From Brachybacterium endophyticum (GTDB lineage Bacteria > Actinomycetota > Actinomycetes > Actinomycetales > Dermabacteraceae): a DNA stretch of 64,000 nucleotides. The notes beneath the pieces are model-generated. The model ran no database searches, had not been told where the DNA came from, and worked only from the letters and a program-made list of their open reading frames with translations. How positions within the stretch are numbered: the first letter of the stretch is position 1; every line of letters begins with the position of its first letter. This document shows positions 43,079 to 51,665 of the stretch, piece after piece. Made by a program: the position numbers and the translations under genes. The stretch spans positions 124,001 to 188,000 of the forward strand of contig NZ_QFKX01000001.1 of the NCBI RefSeq assembly GCF_003130585.1, given 5' to 3'.

Positions 43079-44191
43079 TCAGACCGTCGTGGCGAACGGG
43101 TCGAAGTCCGCGGGCATCGGCTCGACGGGCGTGAACGTCGAGTCCACGGCCACCGTCTCCCCGTTCGCGATCGCCGTCTCGATCGCCACCATCACGTCGA
43201 GCACGTGCGCGGCGATCGCACCCTGCGCCCGATGCGGCACGCCGGCGCGGATCGAGCGGGCCATCTCCAGCACGCCCAGGCCGCGGCCGGTGGTGGCGCC
43301 CGCGGCGGGGATCTCCTCCGCGGTGTCCGCACGGTAGGCGGTGCGCTGCGAGGGGCCGTCGAAGACGTTCGGGTCCGGGAAGGCGAGGGTCGCCTCGGTG
43401 CCGTACACCTCGACGCAGCCGGCCCGCTTGTGCGGGGAGTCGAAGCTCAGCAGGCTGGTCGCGTTCTGTCCGGACTCGAAGCGCAGCAGCGCGGCGACCT
43501 GGGTGGGGACGGTGACGTCGAAGACTTCGCCGGCCTTGGGGCCGGATCCGATCGTGCGCTGCTCCCGTGCACGCGAGCCCGCGGCCGAGACGCTGCGAAC
43601 CGGTCCGAGCGCGAGCACCAGCGTCGTCACGTAGTACGGGGCGATGTCGTACAGCGGCCCGGCACCCTCCTGGAACAGGAACGCGGGATTGGGGTGCCAG
43701 TCCTCGGGGCCGGGGGACTGGAAGAGGGTGAGGGCGGAGGCGGTCTCGCCGATACCGCCCTCGCGCAGGGTGCGCAGCGCCGTCTGGATGCCCGCGCCCA
43801 GCACGGTGTCGGGCGCGCCGCCCACGCGCACGCCCTCACGCTCCGCGAGGGCGAGCAGGGTGGCGGCGTCGGCCGGGTCGGTGGTGATCGGCTTCTCGGT
43901 CCACACGTGCTTGCCGGCCTCGACGATCTGCCGGGAGACCTCGAAGTGCGCGGTGGGGATCGTCAGGTTGACGACGATCTCGACGCCCGGGTGGGCGAGA
44001 ACGTCCTCCGGGGTGCCCCAGGTGGGGATGCCGAACTCCTCGGCCCGGGCGCTCGCGGCCTCGGGGAACAGATCACCGATCGCGAGCACGGCGATGTCGG
44101 GGAACGAGGTCAGGTTGCGCAGGTACTCGGCCGAGATGGTGCCCGCGCCGATGAGGCCGACGCCGACGGGACCGGAGGTCGCAGTGGTCAT
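43079..44191 (-). CDS. Gfo/Idh/MocA family oxidoreductase
   Basis: A 370-residue NAD(P)-dependent sugar dehydrogenase. The Rossmann motif G-V-G-L-I-G-A-G-T-I-S lies at about 9-19 and the catalytic E-K-P in W-T-E-K-P-I-T-T near residue 100. A C-terminal GFO_IDH_MocA_C sheet follows. Such enzymes oxidise free or phosphorylated hexoses, inositols or glycosides. GAAGGAT precedes the ATG. It is 96 bp downstream of the TIM-barrel isomerase in the ABC-transporter operon headed by the binding protein at 48316. The oxidoreductase-isomerase pair suggests 3-keto- or 2-keto-glycoside metabolism of the imported sugar. Confidence 0.88.
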   Translation of the reverse strand: MTTATSGPVGVGLIGAGTISAEYLRNLTSFPDIAVLAIGDLFPEAASARAEEFGIPTWGTPEDVLAHPGVEIVVNLTIPTAHFEVSRQIVEAGKHVWTEKPITTDPADAATLLALAEREGVRVGGAPDTVLGAGIQTALRTLREGGIGETASALTLFQSPGPEDWHPNPAFLFQEGAGPLYDIAPYYVTTLVLALGPVRSVSAAGSRAREQRTIGSGPKAGEVFDVTVPTQVAALLRFESGQNATSLLSFDSPHKRAGCVEVYGTEATLAFPDPNVFDGPSQRTAYRADTAEEIPAAGATTGRGLGVLEMARSIRAGVPHRAQGAIAAHVLDVMVAIETAIANGETVAVDSTFTPVEPMPADFDPFATTV

Positions 44192-44287
44192 GGGGTGAGA
44201 ATCCTTCGCGAATGGGGGAGTGCGATGAGTGGAAGGGGAGGGTCGACGACGCGGGCGCTCAGGTGACGTCGGCTCCGTCGCCGGCGC

Positions 44288-45046
44288 TCAGATGCCGGCA
44301 GGCTCCGGTCGCTGCTGCAGCTGCCGCAGATGGGCCCGGGAGGCGGCGATGCCCTCGAAGATGTCGCCGGCGTACGCGTCGAACTCGATGACCCCGTAGG
44401 CGGCAGCGCGCGCCGCCGACAGCGTCTGCTCGAGAGGCATCCGGCCCTCCCCGAGAGGCAGCTGGCCTGCGGGATCCTCCGCCAGGTCGCCGTCCTTGAG
44501 GTGCACCAGGCGCACCCTGTCCCCGAGTGCGCCGAGGAGAGCGGTGATGTCCGCCCCGCCGACGACGGCCCAGTAGGTGTCGACCTCGAGCACCACCCGC
44601 TCGTCGAGCTCGCCGGCGAACAGCTCGAGCGCGGAGCGCCCTTCCAGCTGCGAGGCGAGCTCGAAGTGGTGGTTGTGGTAGCCCACGGTGATCCCGGCGT
44701 CGGCGGCCTGCTCGGCCCGCTCGTTCATGCGCCGGGCGAGCGAACGGACCTTGTCGGCCCGCTTCCAGTCCTCGGGGTTCCAGAACGGGTCGATCAGATG
44801 CGTGACCCCGAGGTCGCCGGCCGCGCGCAGCATCGGTGCGAAGTCCACGTCACCCAGGAACGACTGGTGGGCGCTGGGGTAGGTGATCCCCGTCCGCTGC
44901 GCGGCCTGCGCCAGCTCGTGTTGGTGCTCGACCAGGTGGAACGGCTCGGCGATGGTCAGGCCGAGGTCGGCCAGGCGTTGCATGGTGCCGGGGAAGTCGC
45001 GGGCGAGCGCCTCGCGCACGCTGTAGAGCTGGACGGAGATCTGCAT
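44288..45046 (-). CDS. Sugar phosphate isomerase/epimerase (TIM barrel)
   Basis: A 252-residue AP-endonuclease-2-like TIM-barrel protein. It opens Q-L-Y-S-V-R-E-A, with Y-H-N-H-H-F-E mid-protein, E-V-D-T-Y-W-A, H-L-K-D-G-D and a final E-F-D-A-Y carrying the metal ligands of the IolE/IolI/3-keto-glucoside epimerase-hydratase group. It starts after GGGAG at 45046, 68 bp after the permease. Paired with a Gfo/Idh/MocA enzyme, as commonly found for keto-sugar processing. The exact reaction is undetermined. Confidence 0.87.
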   Translation of the reverse strand: MQISVQLYSVREALARDFPGTMQRLADLGLTIAEPFHLVEHQHELAQAAQRTGITYPSAHQSFLGDVDFAPMLRAAGDLGVTHLIDPFWNPEDWKRADKVRSLARRMNERAEQAADAGITVGYHNHHFELASQLEGRSALELFAGELDERVVLEVDTYWAVVGGADITALLGALGDRVRLVHLKDGDLAEDPAGQLPLGEGRMPLEQTLSAARAAAYGVIEFDAYAGDIFEGIAASRAHLRQLQQRPEPAGI

Positions 45047-45114
45047 GGGGCGCTCCCGTGTGAGCTGGTCGGACGGCGGGGGAGAGGCGGCCGGGGTGAC
45101 CGGCGGTGCCCCGC

Positions 45115-45954
45115 TCACTTGACGGCTCCGGCCGTCAGGCCGGCCACGAAGTTCTTCTGCAGCAGCAGGAAGCCGACCACCACCGGGACGCTCACCACCA
45201 GGGAGGCGGCGAGGATCTGGTTCCAGTACACGTTGGTCTGGGTGGCGTACTGGCGCAGGCCCACGGCGAGGGTCCGTGACGTCTCGGTGGTCATCACGGA
45301 GGCGAACAGCACCTCGCCCCAGGCCGTCATGAAGGCATAGATCGCCACGGCGACGATGCCGGGCCGTGCCGCGGGCAGGATGATCCGCAGCAGGATCCCC
45401 AGGTTCGAGGCGCCGTCGACCTTCCCGGCGTCGTCGAGCTCGCGCGGGATCCCGTCGAAGTAGCCGGCCAGCATCCAGATCGAGAACGGCAGCGAGAAGG
45501 TCAGGTAGGTGATGATCAGGCCCAGCCGCGTGCCCACCAGGGGCACGCCGAAGCTCGTGTCGATGTTGACGAAGATGATGTACAGCGGCAGCAGGAACAG
45601 CACGCCGGGGAACATCTGGGTGGACAGCACCGTGGTCATGAACGGGCCCCGCCCGCGGAAGCGCCAGCGCGAGACCGCGTAGGCCGCGAGGATCGCGACC
45701 ATGACGCTGAACCCGGTGGCGACCACCGTGACGATCAGCGAGTTCATGAAGTAGCGGGCCAGCGGCACCGTCGACCACATCTCGATGAACGGCTGGATCG
45801 TCAGCTTGCTGGGGATCCAGCTGAAGGAGGACTGCACGTCCCCGAGGGGCTTCAAGGACGTGGTCGCCATGACGTACAGCGGCACCACCACGAAGACGGT
45901 CAGCACGACCAGCACGACGACGCGGAAGATCTTCTCCCCGTTGGTCTCACGCAT
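45115..45954 (-). CDS. Carbohydrate ABC transporter permease (MalG/LplC type)
   Basis: A 279-residue permease with six TM helices. The ATPase-docking EAA loop reads E-L-D-D-A-G-K-V-D-G-A-S-N-L-G-I-L in part, near residue 190. It starts with an ATG that overlaps the end of the MalF-type gene by 8 nt, indicating translational coupling. It is the second membrane subunit of the importer served by the binding protein at 47009-48316. No ATPase gene is linked. Confidence 0.9.
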   Translation of the reverse strand: MRETNGEKIFRVVVLVVLTVFVVVPLYVMATTSLKPLGDVQSSFSWIPSKLTIQPFIEMWSTVPLARYFMNSLIVTVVATGFSVMVAILAAYAVSRWRFRGRGPFMTTVLSTQMFPGVLFLLPLYIIFVNIDTSFGVPLVGTRLGLIITYLTFSLPFSIWMLAGYFDGIPRELDDAGKVDGASNLGILLRIILPAARPGIVAVAIYAFMTAWGEVLFASVMTTETSRTLAVGLRQYATQTNVYWNQILAASLVVSVPVVVGFLLLQKNFVAGLTAGAVK

Positions 45955-46924
45955 TGCGCTTCTCCTTCCTCTGGGTGATGAACAGGTAGACGAGGGTGAC
46001 GATGAGCAGGAAGGCCAGCAGCAGCACGCTCATGGCGCTGCCCGTCCCGAAGTCCCAGCTCAGGAACGAGGCGTTGTAGATGTGGAAGCTGATCAGGTCC
46101 CCGGCGGCCGGTTGCGCGGTGCCGAACAGGACGTACGGGGTGTTGAAGTCGTTGAACACCCACAGGAACATCACCAGCAGCAGGGTGCGGTTGACCGCCC
46201 CCAGCATCGGCAGGGTGACGTTTCGCCACTGACGCAGGGGCGAGGCGCCGTCCAGGGCGGAGGCCTCGTACAGCTCCTCGGGGATCGACTGCAGGCCCGC
46301 CATGAACATCAGGAACGCGAAGGGCCACATGCGCCAGATCGCGACCACCACCACGGAGGTGAAGGCCTTGCCGCCGATCAGCCAGAACGGCGCCGAGTCC
46401 ATCACGTGCAGCTGGTCCACGAGCACGTGGTTCACCACACCGGTGTCCCGCTGCAGCATGAAGTTCCAGGTGATCACCGCGGCGTACAGGGGAAGGGCGT
46501 AGGGGATCAGGAACAGCGTGCGGAAGATGGCGCGCCCGCGGAAGGAGCGCTGCAGAGCGACCGCGGCGGCCATGCCCAGGCCCCAGCTGATCCCCACCAC
46601 GAGAAGGGTGAAGGCCAGGGTGACCAGGAACGAATTCAACAGCCCCTGACCCACCGGGGTGTTGATGTCGACCGCGATCGAGTAGTTCTCGAGGCCGACG
46701 AACGGGGCCTCCGTCCAGCGACGGATGAAGAACTTCGTGAGCTCCACGAAGCTCATCCAGAAGCCGGTGACCATCGGGACGATGTGGATCAGCAGCTCGA
46801 GCACGAGCGCGGGCAGCAGGATCAGGTACGGGAACCAGGTGCGGCGACGACGCGGGGCCGGAGGAGCCGCCTGCGGCTCCTCGTTCTCCGTGGTCTGGCT
46901 CGGTGGCGCAGTGGTGCTGGTCAA
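45947..46924 (-). CDS. Carbohydrate ABC transporter permease (MalF/UgpA type)
   Basis: A 325-residue permease. A cytoplasmic Arg-rich N-terminus (R-R-R-R-T-W) is followed by six TM helices. The EAA loop contains E-L-Y-E-A-S-A-L-D-G-A-S-P-L-R-Q-W near residue 225. The only start with a plausible ribosome site is TTG at 46924 (GAGAAGAG five nt before), unusual among neighbours that use ATG/GTG. It lies 84 bp after the substrate-binding protein. Confidence 0.9.
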   Translation of the reverse strand: MTSTTAPPSQTTENEEPQAAPPAPRRRRTWFPYLILLPALVLELLIHIVPMVTGFWMSFVELTKFFIRRWTEAPFVGLENYSIAVDINTPVGQGLLNSFLVTLAFTLLVVGISWGLGMAAAVALQRSFRGRAIFRTLFLIPYALPLYAAVITWNFMLQRDTGVVNHVLVDQLHVMDSAPFWLIGGKAFTSVVVVAIWRMWPFAFLMFMAGLQSIPEELYEASALDGASPLRQWRNVTLPMLGAVNRTLLLVMFLWVFNDFNTPYVLFGTAQPAAGDLISFHIYNASFLSWDFGTGSAMSVLLLAFLLIVTLVYLFITQRKEKRNA

Positions 46925-47008
46925 TGGGACTCTTCTCGCTCAGCAGGGATGGTGCGGGCAGCGCCGACGGGGCCGGGGATCAGCGGCTGCCGATCCCCGG
47001 CCCGCGGG

Positions 47009-48316
47009 TCACGCGCGGATCGAGTCCTGCGCGGTCTGCAGAGCCTTCTTGACGTCGCCCCGCGAGATCTTCCCGCCGGTGGCGATCTTGGCGAACATGT
47101 CGTTCATGGCCTGCCCGACGGAGGTCTCGAACTGGTCCTCCCACGGCACCAGCGGCAGCGGCTCGGCACGCTCGGAGTAGACCTCCATGAACATGTCGGC
47201 CTGCTCGGTGTCGTCGGTGAAGGTGGGCTTGCCGTCCTTGAGCACGGGCAGCGCCGCGAACGGCTTGCCGAGCTCCTTCTGGGCGTCCTCCGAGGTCATG
47301 TACTTGACGAACTGCAGGGCGCCGTCGCGGTTCTTCGTGGCGTCCATGATCGCCATGTTGATGCCGGCCAGGTGCGAGGCGCACTCGCTCTTGGCGTCCT
47401 TCGGGGCCGGGAAGGGGATCGCGGCGAAGTCCTCGGGCTTCATGCCGTTGGCCTCGATCGTCGCGTTGGCATTGTTCTGGTTGATGATCATCGCGGCCTT
47501 GCCGTTGGCGAAGGCGGTGACGGACTTCGTGCCGTTGTCGAACTGGGCGTTCGAGGGATTGACGACCTTGTCCGTCTGCATGAGGTCGAGGTAGCGCAGC
47601 ACGCCGTCGACGACGCCGTCCGAGGTGAAGGAGGGCTTGGCGTCCTTCGTGTTCAGGGCGGCGCCGTTCTGCACGGCGTTGATGAAGGCGAAGTGGTTGT
47701 TCTCGGTGTAGGAGCCGGCCGCCAGGGACATGCCCCAGACGCCCTTCTTCTCGTCCGTGAGCTCCTTCGCCGCGGCGACCATGTCTTCCCAGGTCTTCGG
47801 CGGCTCGAGACCGGCCTTCTCGAACATCTTCGTGTTGTAGTACAGGCCGTAGGCGAGCCCGTACAGCGGCACCGAGGAGGGGTTCGAGCCGGCCTCGCCG
47901 CCGGTGGCCAGCGCCGCATCGACGTAGCGATCCTTGCCGCCCAGGGCCTTCATCTCCTCGTCGCCGAGCTCGAGCAGCCCGCCGGTGGCCTGCAGGCTCA
48001 CGCCCCAGGTGTTGCCGATGTTGACGACGTCGGGACCCTGGCCGGAGGTGATGGCCGTCTGGATGCGGGTCTGCAGGTCGTTCCAGCCGATGACCTCGAG
48101 GGAGACCTTGATGCCGGTGTCCTTGGTGAACTTCTCGAGCACCGGGGTCAGGATCTTCTTGTCGTCCTCGAGGCTCTGACCCTGGTTGGACGCCCAGTAG
48201 GTGAGCGAGTCGGGCTGATCGTTGGAACCGCTGGCGCCGGATCCGCAGGCGGCCAGGCCCATCGTGGCGGCCAGGGCGACGGGGCCGGCGGTCAGAAGAG
48301 TGCGTCGTTGCATCAT
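47009..48316 (-). CDS. Sugar ABC transporter substrate-binding lipoprotein
   Basis: A 435-residue family-1 extracellular solute-binding protein. The signal (M-M-Q-R-R-T-L-L) ends in lipobox L-A-A-C (Cys26 region). Typical signatures are G-Q-G-P-D-V-V-N-I near residue 90 and Y-N-T-K-M-F-E-K-A-G-L near 165. It starts at the first of two ATGs after GAGGAG. It captures sugar outside the membrane for the two permeases downstream. The gene heads an operon that continues through permeases, isomerase and oxidoreductase and possibly the GH125 mannosidase. A TTGACA-N17-CACACT promoter and tandem operators precede it. Confidence 0.92.
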   Translation of the reverse strand: MMQRRTLLTAGPVALAATMGLAACGSGASGSNDQPDSLTYWASNQGQSLEDDKKILTPVLEKFTKDTGIKVSLEVIGWNDLQTRIQTAITSGQGPDVVNIGNTWGVSLQATGGLLELGDEEMKALGGKDRYVDAALATGGEAGSNPSSVPLYGLAYGLYYNTKMFEKAGLEPPKTWEDMVAAAKELTDEKKGVWGMSLAAGSYTENNHFAFINAVQNGAALNTKDAKPSFTSDGVVDGVLRYLDLMQTDKVVNPSNAQFDNGTKSVTAFANGKAAMIINQNNANATIEANGMKPEDFAAIPFPAPKDAKSECASHLAGINMAIMDATKNRDGALQFVKYMTSEDAQKELGKPFAALPVLKDGKPTFTDDTEQADMFMEVYSERAEPLPLVPWEDQFETSVGQAMNDMFAKIATGGKISRGDVKKALQTAQDSIRA

Positions 48317-48418
48317 CGTGGTCTCCTCGAGGCACCGTCGATGGTGCCGATGTGAAGGAATGAGGAACGCAGCGGCGCCAACGTCGGCGGCGCACGTTCG
48401 AGAGGGATCGACGCGGCA

Positions 48419-48478
48419 CTTAATCGTTTCGTGCTTAATCGATTCGTGAAGTGTGGCACCACGGTGGGGCGCTGTCAA
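48419..48478 (-). promoter_or_regulatory. Promoter and tandem operators of ABC operon 1
   Basis: TTGACA (48478-48473), 17-nt spacer, CACACT (48455-48450). Immediately downstream lie two adjacent 15-bp repeats, 48419-48433 and 48434-48448, of form CTTAATCG(T/A)TTCGTG. The second contains the LacI-style palindrome AATCGATT (48437-48444). The LacI-family gene at 48592-49620 is the obvious candidate regulator. Position after -10 implies repression. Confidence 0.7.
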
Positions 48479-48523
48479 CGAAGCCGGATCACGGAGCGGT
48501 CACGATCGCCGGGCACAGTGGAC

Positions 48524-48558
48524 CGACAGCCGACAGCCGACAGCCGACAGCCGACAGC
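48524..48558. repeat. Heptamer tandem repeat (CGACAGC)5
   Basis: Five perfect copies of CGACAGC followed by a partial copy, 33 bp beyond the LacI stop and 46 bp upstream of the ABC operon -35 box. Non-coding. Copy number could be prone to slippage. Confidence 0.9.
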
Positions 48559-48591
48559 CGATGACCGGAAGCCGTCGGGTGGGGACGGCGG

Positions 48592-49620
48592 TCAGCGTCG
48601 CGCGGTGGACTCGCGCTGGACGAGGGTGGAGGTCTCGGTGTGGGAGACGGTGCCGCTGGCGACGCTGGCCTCGATCATGCGGGCGAGGAGCTCGCCGGCG
48701 CGCTGCCCCTTCTCGAAGGGTCTGCGGGCGAGCGCGGTGAGCGAGGGGGAGGTGACCTCGGCGATCAGGGAGTCGTCCCAGCTGACCACGCCCATCTCCG
48801 TCGGGATCGCGACGCCCTCGGCGCGCAGCTCCCGCAGGGCACCGACGGCGATCAGGTCGCTCGAGGCGAGTACGGCCCAGCGGCCGGGGTCAGCCGGCAG
48901 CAGCGACCGCATCGCGTGTCGGCCTCCGTCGATCGTGTAGAGCGCCTCGGCCGACGCGTGGCGCATCCCGGCTCGTGCCGTCAGCTCGGCCATCAGCTCC
49001 CGCCGTCGGTGCTCGTGGCCGTACTCGATCGGCCCGGTCAGCTGCAGGATCCCGTCGTAGCCGCAGTCACCGAGGTGCTCGATCAGCAGATCTGCATCCC
49101 CCTGCTCCGCACTCGCGACCTTCACGTACCGCTCGGGGCCCTGGTACTCGCCCAGGATCGAGAACGGCAGCCGCAGCGAGTCGAGGGCCTGCGGTCGCGG
49201 GTCGTCGCGGGTGAGGTCGAGCAGGACCACCCCGTCCACGCGCCGCTGCTCGGCCCAGGTGCGGAAGACGCGCAGCTCCTCCTCTATCCCGCCCTCGACG
49301 AAGCGCAGCAGAAGCTCGAAGCCGCGGGCGCTGGTCGCGGACTCGATCCCGGCGGTCACGGCGGCGTAGAACGGCTCGCGCGAGACCTCCTCGGGATCGC
49401 GCACGAGCACCAGGCCCACGTTGCCGGTCCGGCCCCTCCGCAGGGCGCGGGCCCCGAAGTTCGGCACCCAGCCCACGGTCCGCGCATGGTCGAGGACGCG
49501 CTCGCGCATCGCGGGGGAGACCCCGGGCTTGTCGTTCAGGGCGTAGCTCACCGTTGCCGAGGAGACCCCCAGGTCGCGCGCGATCGTGGCGACCGTGGGA
49601 CGGGCCGGGGTCTTCACCAT
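48592..49620 (-). CDS. LacI-family transcriptional regulator
   Basis: A 342-residue LacI/GalR protein. The N-terminal HTH (about 8-55) has V-A-T-I-A-R-D-L-G-V-S-S-A-T-V-S-Y-A-L-N-D in parts, and the hinge helix has A-R-A-L-R-R-G-R-T-G-N-V-G. A periplasmic-binding-protein-like effector domain follows, with V-S-W-D-D-S-L-I-A. AAGGAG precedes the ATG at 49620. It lies upstream of, and codirectional with, ABC operon 1 (SBP start 276 bp after its stop). It is most likely the repressor acting at the CTTAATCG operators. The inducer is presumably the imported sugar. Confidence 0.9.
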   Translation of the reverse strand: MVKTPARPTVATIARDLGVSSATVSYALNDKPGVSPAMRERVLDHARTVGWVPNFGARALRRGRTGNVGLVLVRDPEEVSREPFYAAVTAGIESATSARGFELLLRFVEGGIEEELRVFRTWAEQRRVDGVVLLDLTRDDPRPQALDSLRLPFSILGEYQGPERYVKVASAEQGDADLLIEHLGDCGYDGILQLTGPIEYGHEHRRRELMAELTARAGMRHASAEALYTIDGGRHAMRSLLPADPGRWAVLASSDLIAVGALRELRAEGVAIPTEMGVVSWDDSLIAEVTSPSLTALARRPFEKGQRAGELLARMIEASVASGTVSHTETSTLVQRESTARR

Positions 49621-49834
49621 GGGAGCGCTCCTTCGGGGAAGCGGTGGTGCCGCGCGCCACGGCGGGCGAGCGGCGAGCGGGCTCGGAGCTGCGCGGGTGC
49701 AGCGGCGAGCACGGACCGAGGGGGAGATCCACATGATAGGGCCGAGCCCCGGGTGGACCTGGTCTGCGGTCTCCGCGGGCGCCCTCGGAGCGCAGGTGCT
49801 GGCCGTCGGGCCCGGTGTGCGGCACGCTGATGGC

Positions 49835-50509
49835 ATGACGCCACGAGCACGCGGATCATCGGACCGCTCGGGGCCCTCGGACGGGGCCGACGAGCGCTCG
49901 CGTGCCCGCCTGCTCGAGGAGTACTCGGCCTGGCGGGCCGGGCAGGAACCGCAGGCCGACGTCGAGGACGAGGCCGACATCCTGCGCGTGATGCTCGAGC
50001 TGAAATCCGACGAGCTCGCCAGTCCGGACCCGAGGGAGTGGACCGAAGCGGTCACGGGAACACTGCTCACGAAGGTGATCCCCCGCCGGGTGCTCCAGCG
50101 CCGCCAGGACGCGATGGGCATGATTCCCGCGCTCGCGACGTTCTTCGAGTTCCTGCAGGACAGCGGGCAGTGGTCCGAGGCCTCGATGCCGCCGGAGGAG
50201 ACCGGCCGGGTGCTCACCTCGCTCGAGTTCGCCGTGCTCGAAGCCCTCGACGACCCCTCGCGCCGTTCCTTCTCCACGAACGTGCTGGGCTACGGCGTCG
50301 AGCACGGCCTCGACCCGACCGATGAGGAAGCGCTCGCGGGCTACTTCGAGTGGTACACGGCGCTCCCGCACGCCGAGCGCATCCTCCTCAGCGACACCGG
50401 TCGCCTCGAGGAGCCGGAGGTCCCCTACGACCCCGAGACCATGCGGGGGATGCCCAACGGGCCGGCGTTCGGCGGGCAGGGGATCGACGGGCCGTCCGAC
50501 GAGGACTGA
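49835..50509 (+). CDS. Hypothetical protein, helical and acidic
   Basis: A 224-residue protein with no signal peptide or TM segment. It has an N-terminal charged stretch (Arg/Asp/Ser, about 1-45), then a helical domain including F-F-E-F-L-Q-D-S-G-Q-W near 110 and E-W-Y-T-A-L-P-H-A-E-R near 180, and an acidic G-P-S-D-E-D tail. No family recognised. The start codon ATG at 49835 has no strong ribosome site. It is convergent with the GH130 gene (37-bp gap without a hairpin). Confidence 0.65.
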   Translation: MTPRARGSSDRSGPSDGADERSRARLLEEYSAWRAGQEPQADVEDEADILRVMLELKSDELASPDPREWTEAVTGTLLTKVIPRRVLQRRQDAMGMIPALATFFEFLQDSGQWSEASMPPEETGRVLTSLEFAVLEALDDPSRRSFSTNVLGYGVEHGLDPTDEEALAGYFEWYTALPHAERILLSDTGRLEEPEVPYDPETMRGMPNGPAFGGQGIDGPSDED

Positions 50510-50545
50510 CGGACGGGGCGTAGTGGGGGCGCCTGCTCCTCCGCC

Positions 50546-51538
50546 TCAGGCATCGGCGCGCAGCCCGGTGCCGTAGGGCTGCTCCGGGTCGGCGATCGCG
50601 ACCGCGAGGGTGGTGTCGGACTGGCCGTAGTAGGCGAACCACCTGCCGCGGAACTTCACGAGTCCCTCGACGAAGGTGACGTTGGAGACCAGGCCGTGGG
50701 TGTCCTCGAAGGTCTGCGGGCGCAGCCAGGGATCCTGCAGGCGGGCGAGGACCTTCGTCGGCTGCGCCGGGTCGATGACGATCTGCCCGCACCGGTAGTC
50801 GACCCCGTGTGTGCCGTCCTCCTTCGTGATGCGGCGGGCACCGTTGGTGAGCATCAGCAGTAACCCCGTGTCGGTGACCACGGGAGAGGTGCCGATCTCG
50901 ACGAGCGCCTCGTCGAAGGAACCCGGTGTCGGGGAGTACATCGGCTCGGTGTCCGGGGTGCCCGGCGTCCAGTGGACGAGGTCGTCACTGGTCGCCCAGT
51001 AGATCGCCCCCTCCCCGAAGTACATCCACCACTTCCCGTCGAGGCGGCGGGGGACGATCACGCCGGCCTTGGACCAGTTGAAGCCACGCGGGTCCATCGT
51101 CCTGAACGTGTCGAAGTCCGCGAAGAGCGGTCCGTGCTTGGTCCAGGTGCGCAGGTCGGTGGAGGTCGCCAGGCACAGCTGCGCGGAGCGTCGGTCCCAG
51201 CCGGTGTAGGTGAGGTAGTACGTGCCCTCGATGAAGGCGATCCGCGGGTCCTCGCAGCCGAAGCGCTCGTAGTCGTGCTCGGGGGAGAGGATCGGGGCGT
51301 CCTCGCGCTCGAAGTGCACGCCGTCGTCGCTGACGGCGAGGCCGATGTGGGAGACGATGTCCTCCGCATGGGCGCGGTAGAGCAGGACGACCTGGTCGTC
51401 GACCACCAGCGCGGCCGGGTTGTAGAGGTTCGCCGACTCCCAGGAGTCGCCCTTCGGACGCAGGATCGGGTTGTGCTCGTACGGGGTGAACGGGCCGAGG
51501 GGGAAGCGGGCGTCGCCGAACAGCGAGACGGTGGTCAT
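50546..51538 (-). CDS. GH130-family beta-mannoside phosphorylase/hydrolase
   Basis: A 330-residue five-bladed propeller. GH130 motifs are N-P-A-A-L near residue 40, Y-R-A near 55, G-C-E-D-P-R-I near 94, and K-A-G-V-I near 157. GH130 enzymes phosphorolyse beta-1,4-mannosides such as Man-GlcNAc, Man-Glc or mannobiose; the subfamily cannot be told from sequence alone. It is cytoplasmic (no signal). GAGGAC precedes the ATG. It is the last gene of the LacI-SBP-permease-permease array, separated from the permease by 127 bp that contain a ten-copy heptamer repeat. With GH125 and GH20 in the same window, beta-Man-GlcNAc of N-glycan cores is a plausible substrate. Confidence 0.85.
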   Translation of the reverse strand: MTTVSLFGDARFPLGPFTPYEHNPILRPKGDSWESANLYNPAALVVDDQVVLLYRAHAEDIVSHIGLAVSDDGVHFEREDAPILSPEHDYERFGCEDPRIAFIEGTYYLTYTGWDRRSAQLCLATSTDLRTWTKHGPLFADFDTFRTMDPRGFNWSKAGVIVPRRLDGKWWMYFGEGAIYWATSDDLVHWTPGTPDTEPMYSPTPGSFDEALVEIGTSPVVTDTGLLLMLTNGARRITKEDGTHGVDYRCGQIVIDPAQPTKVLARLQDPWLRPQTFEDTHGLVSNVTFVEGLVKFRGRWFAYYGQSDTTLAVAIADPEQPYGTGLRADA

Positions 51539-51566
51539 GAGAGTCCTCTGGGAGTCGGTAGGGGTG

Positions 51567-51636
51567 GATCGGGGATCGGGGATCGGGGATCGGGGATCGG
51601 GGATCGGGGATCGGGGATCAGGGATCAGGGATCAGG
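51567..51636. repeat. Heptamer tandem repeat, ten units (GATCGGG/GATCAGG)
   Basis: Seven perfect GATCGGG units (51567-51615) then three GATCAGG units (51616-51636), 70 bp in all. It begins 29 bp upstream of the GH130 start and ends 29 bp from the permease stop. Every unit has a GATC site. The array sits in the 5' leader of the GH130 gene, where copy-number change would alter promoter or ribosome-site spacing. Confidence 0.93.
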
Positions 51637-51665
51637 GGGGCGCGGGCGGGGCGTCGCGCGGTGCG

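Noticed and set aside
48524-48558. CRISPR-like array
   Set aside because: Repeats of 7 bp are directly adjacent with no spacers; it is a simple tandem repeat, as are 51567-51636 and 13439-13473.
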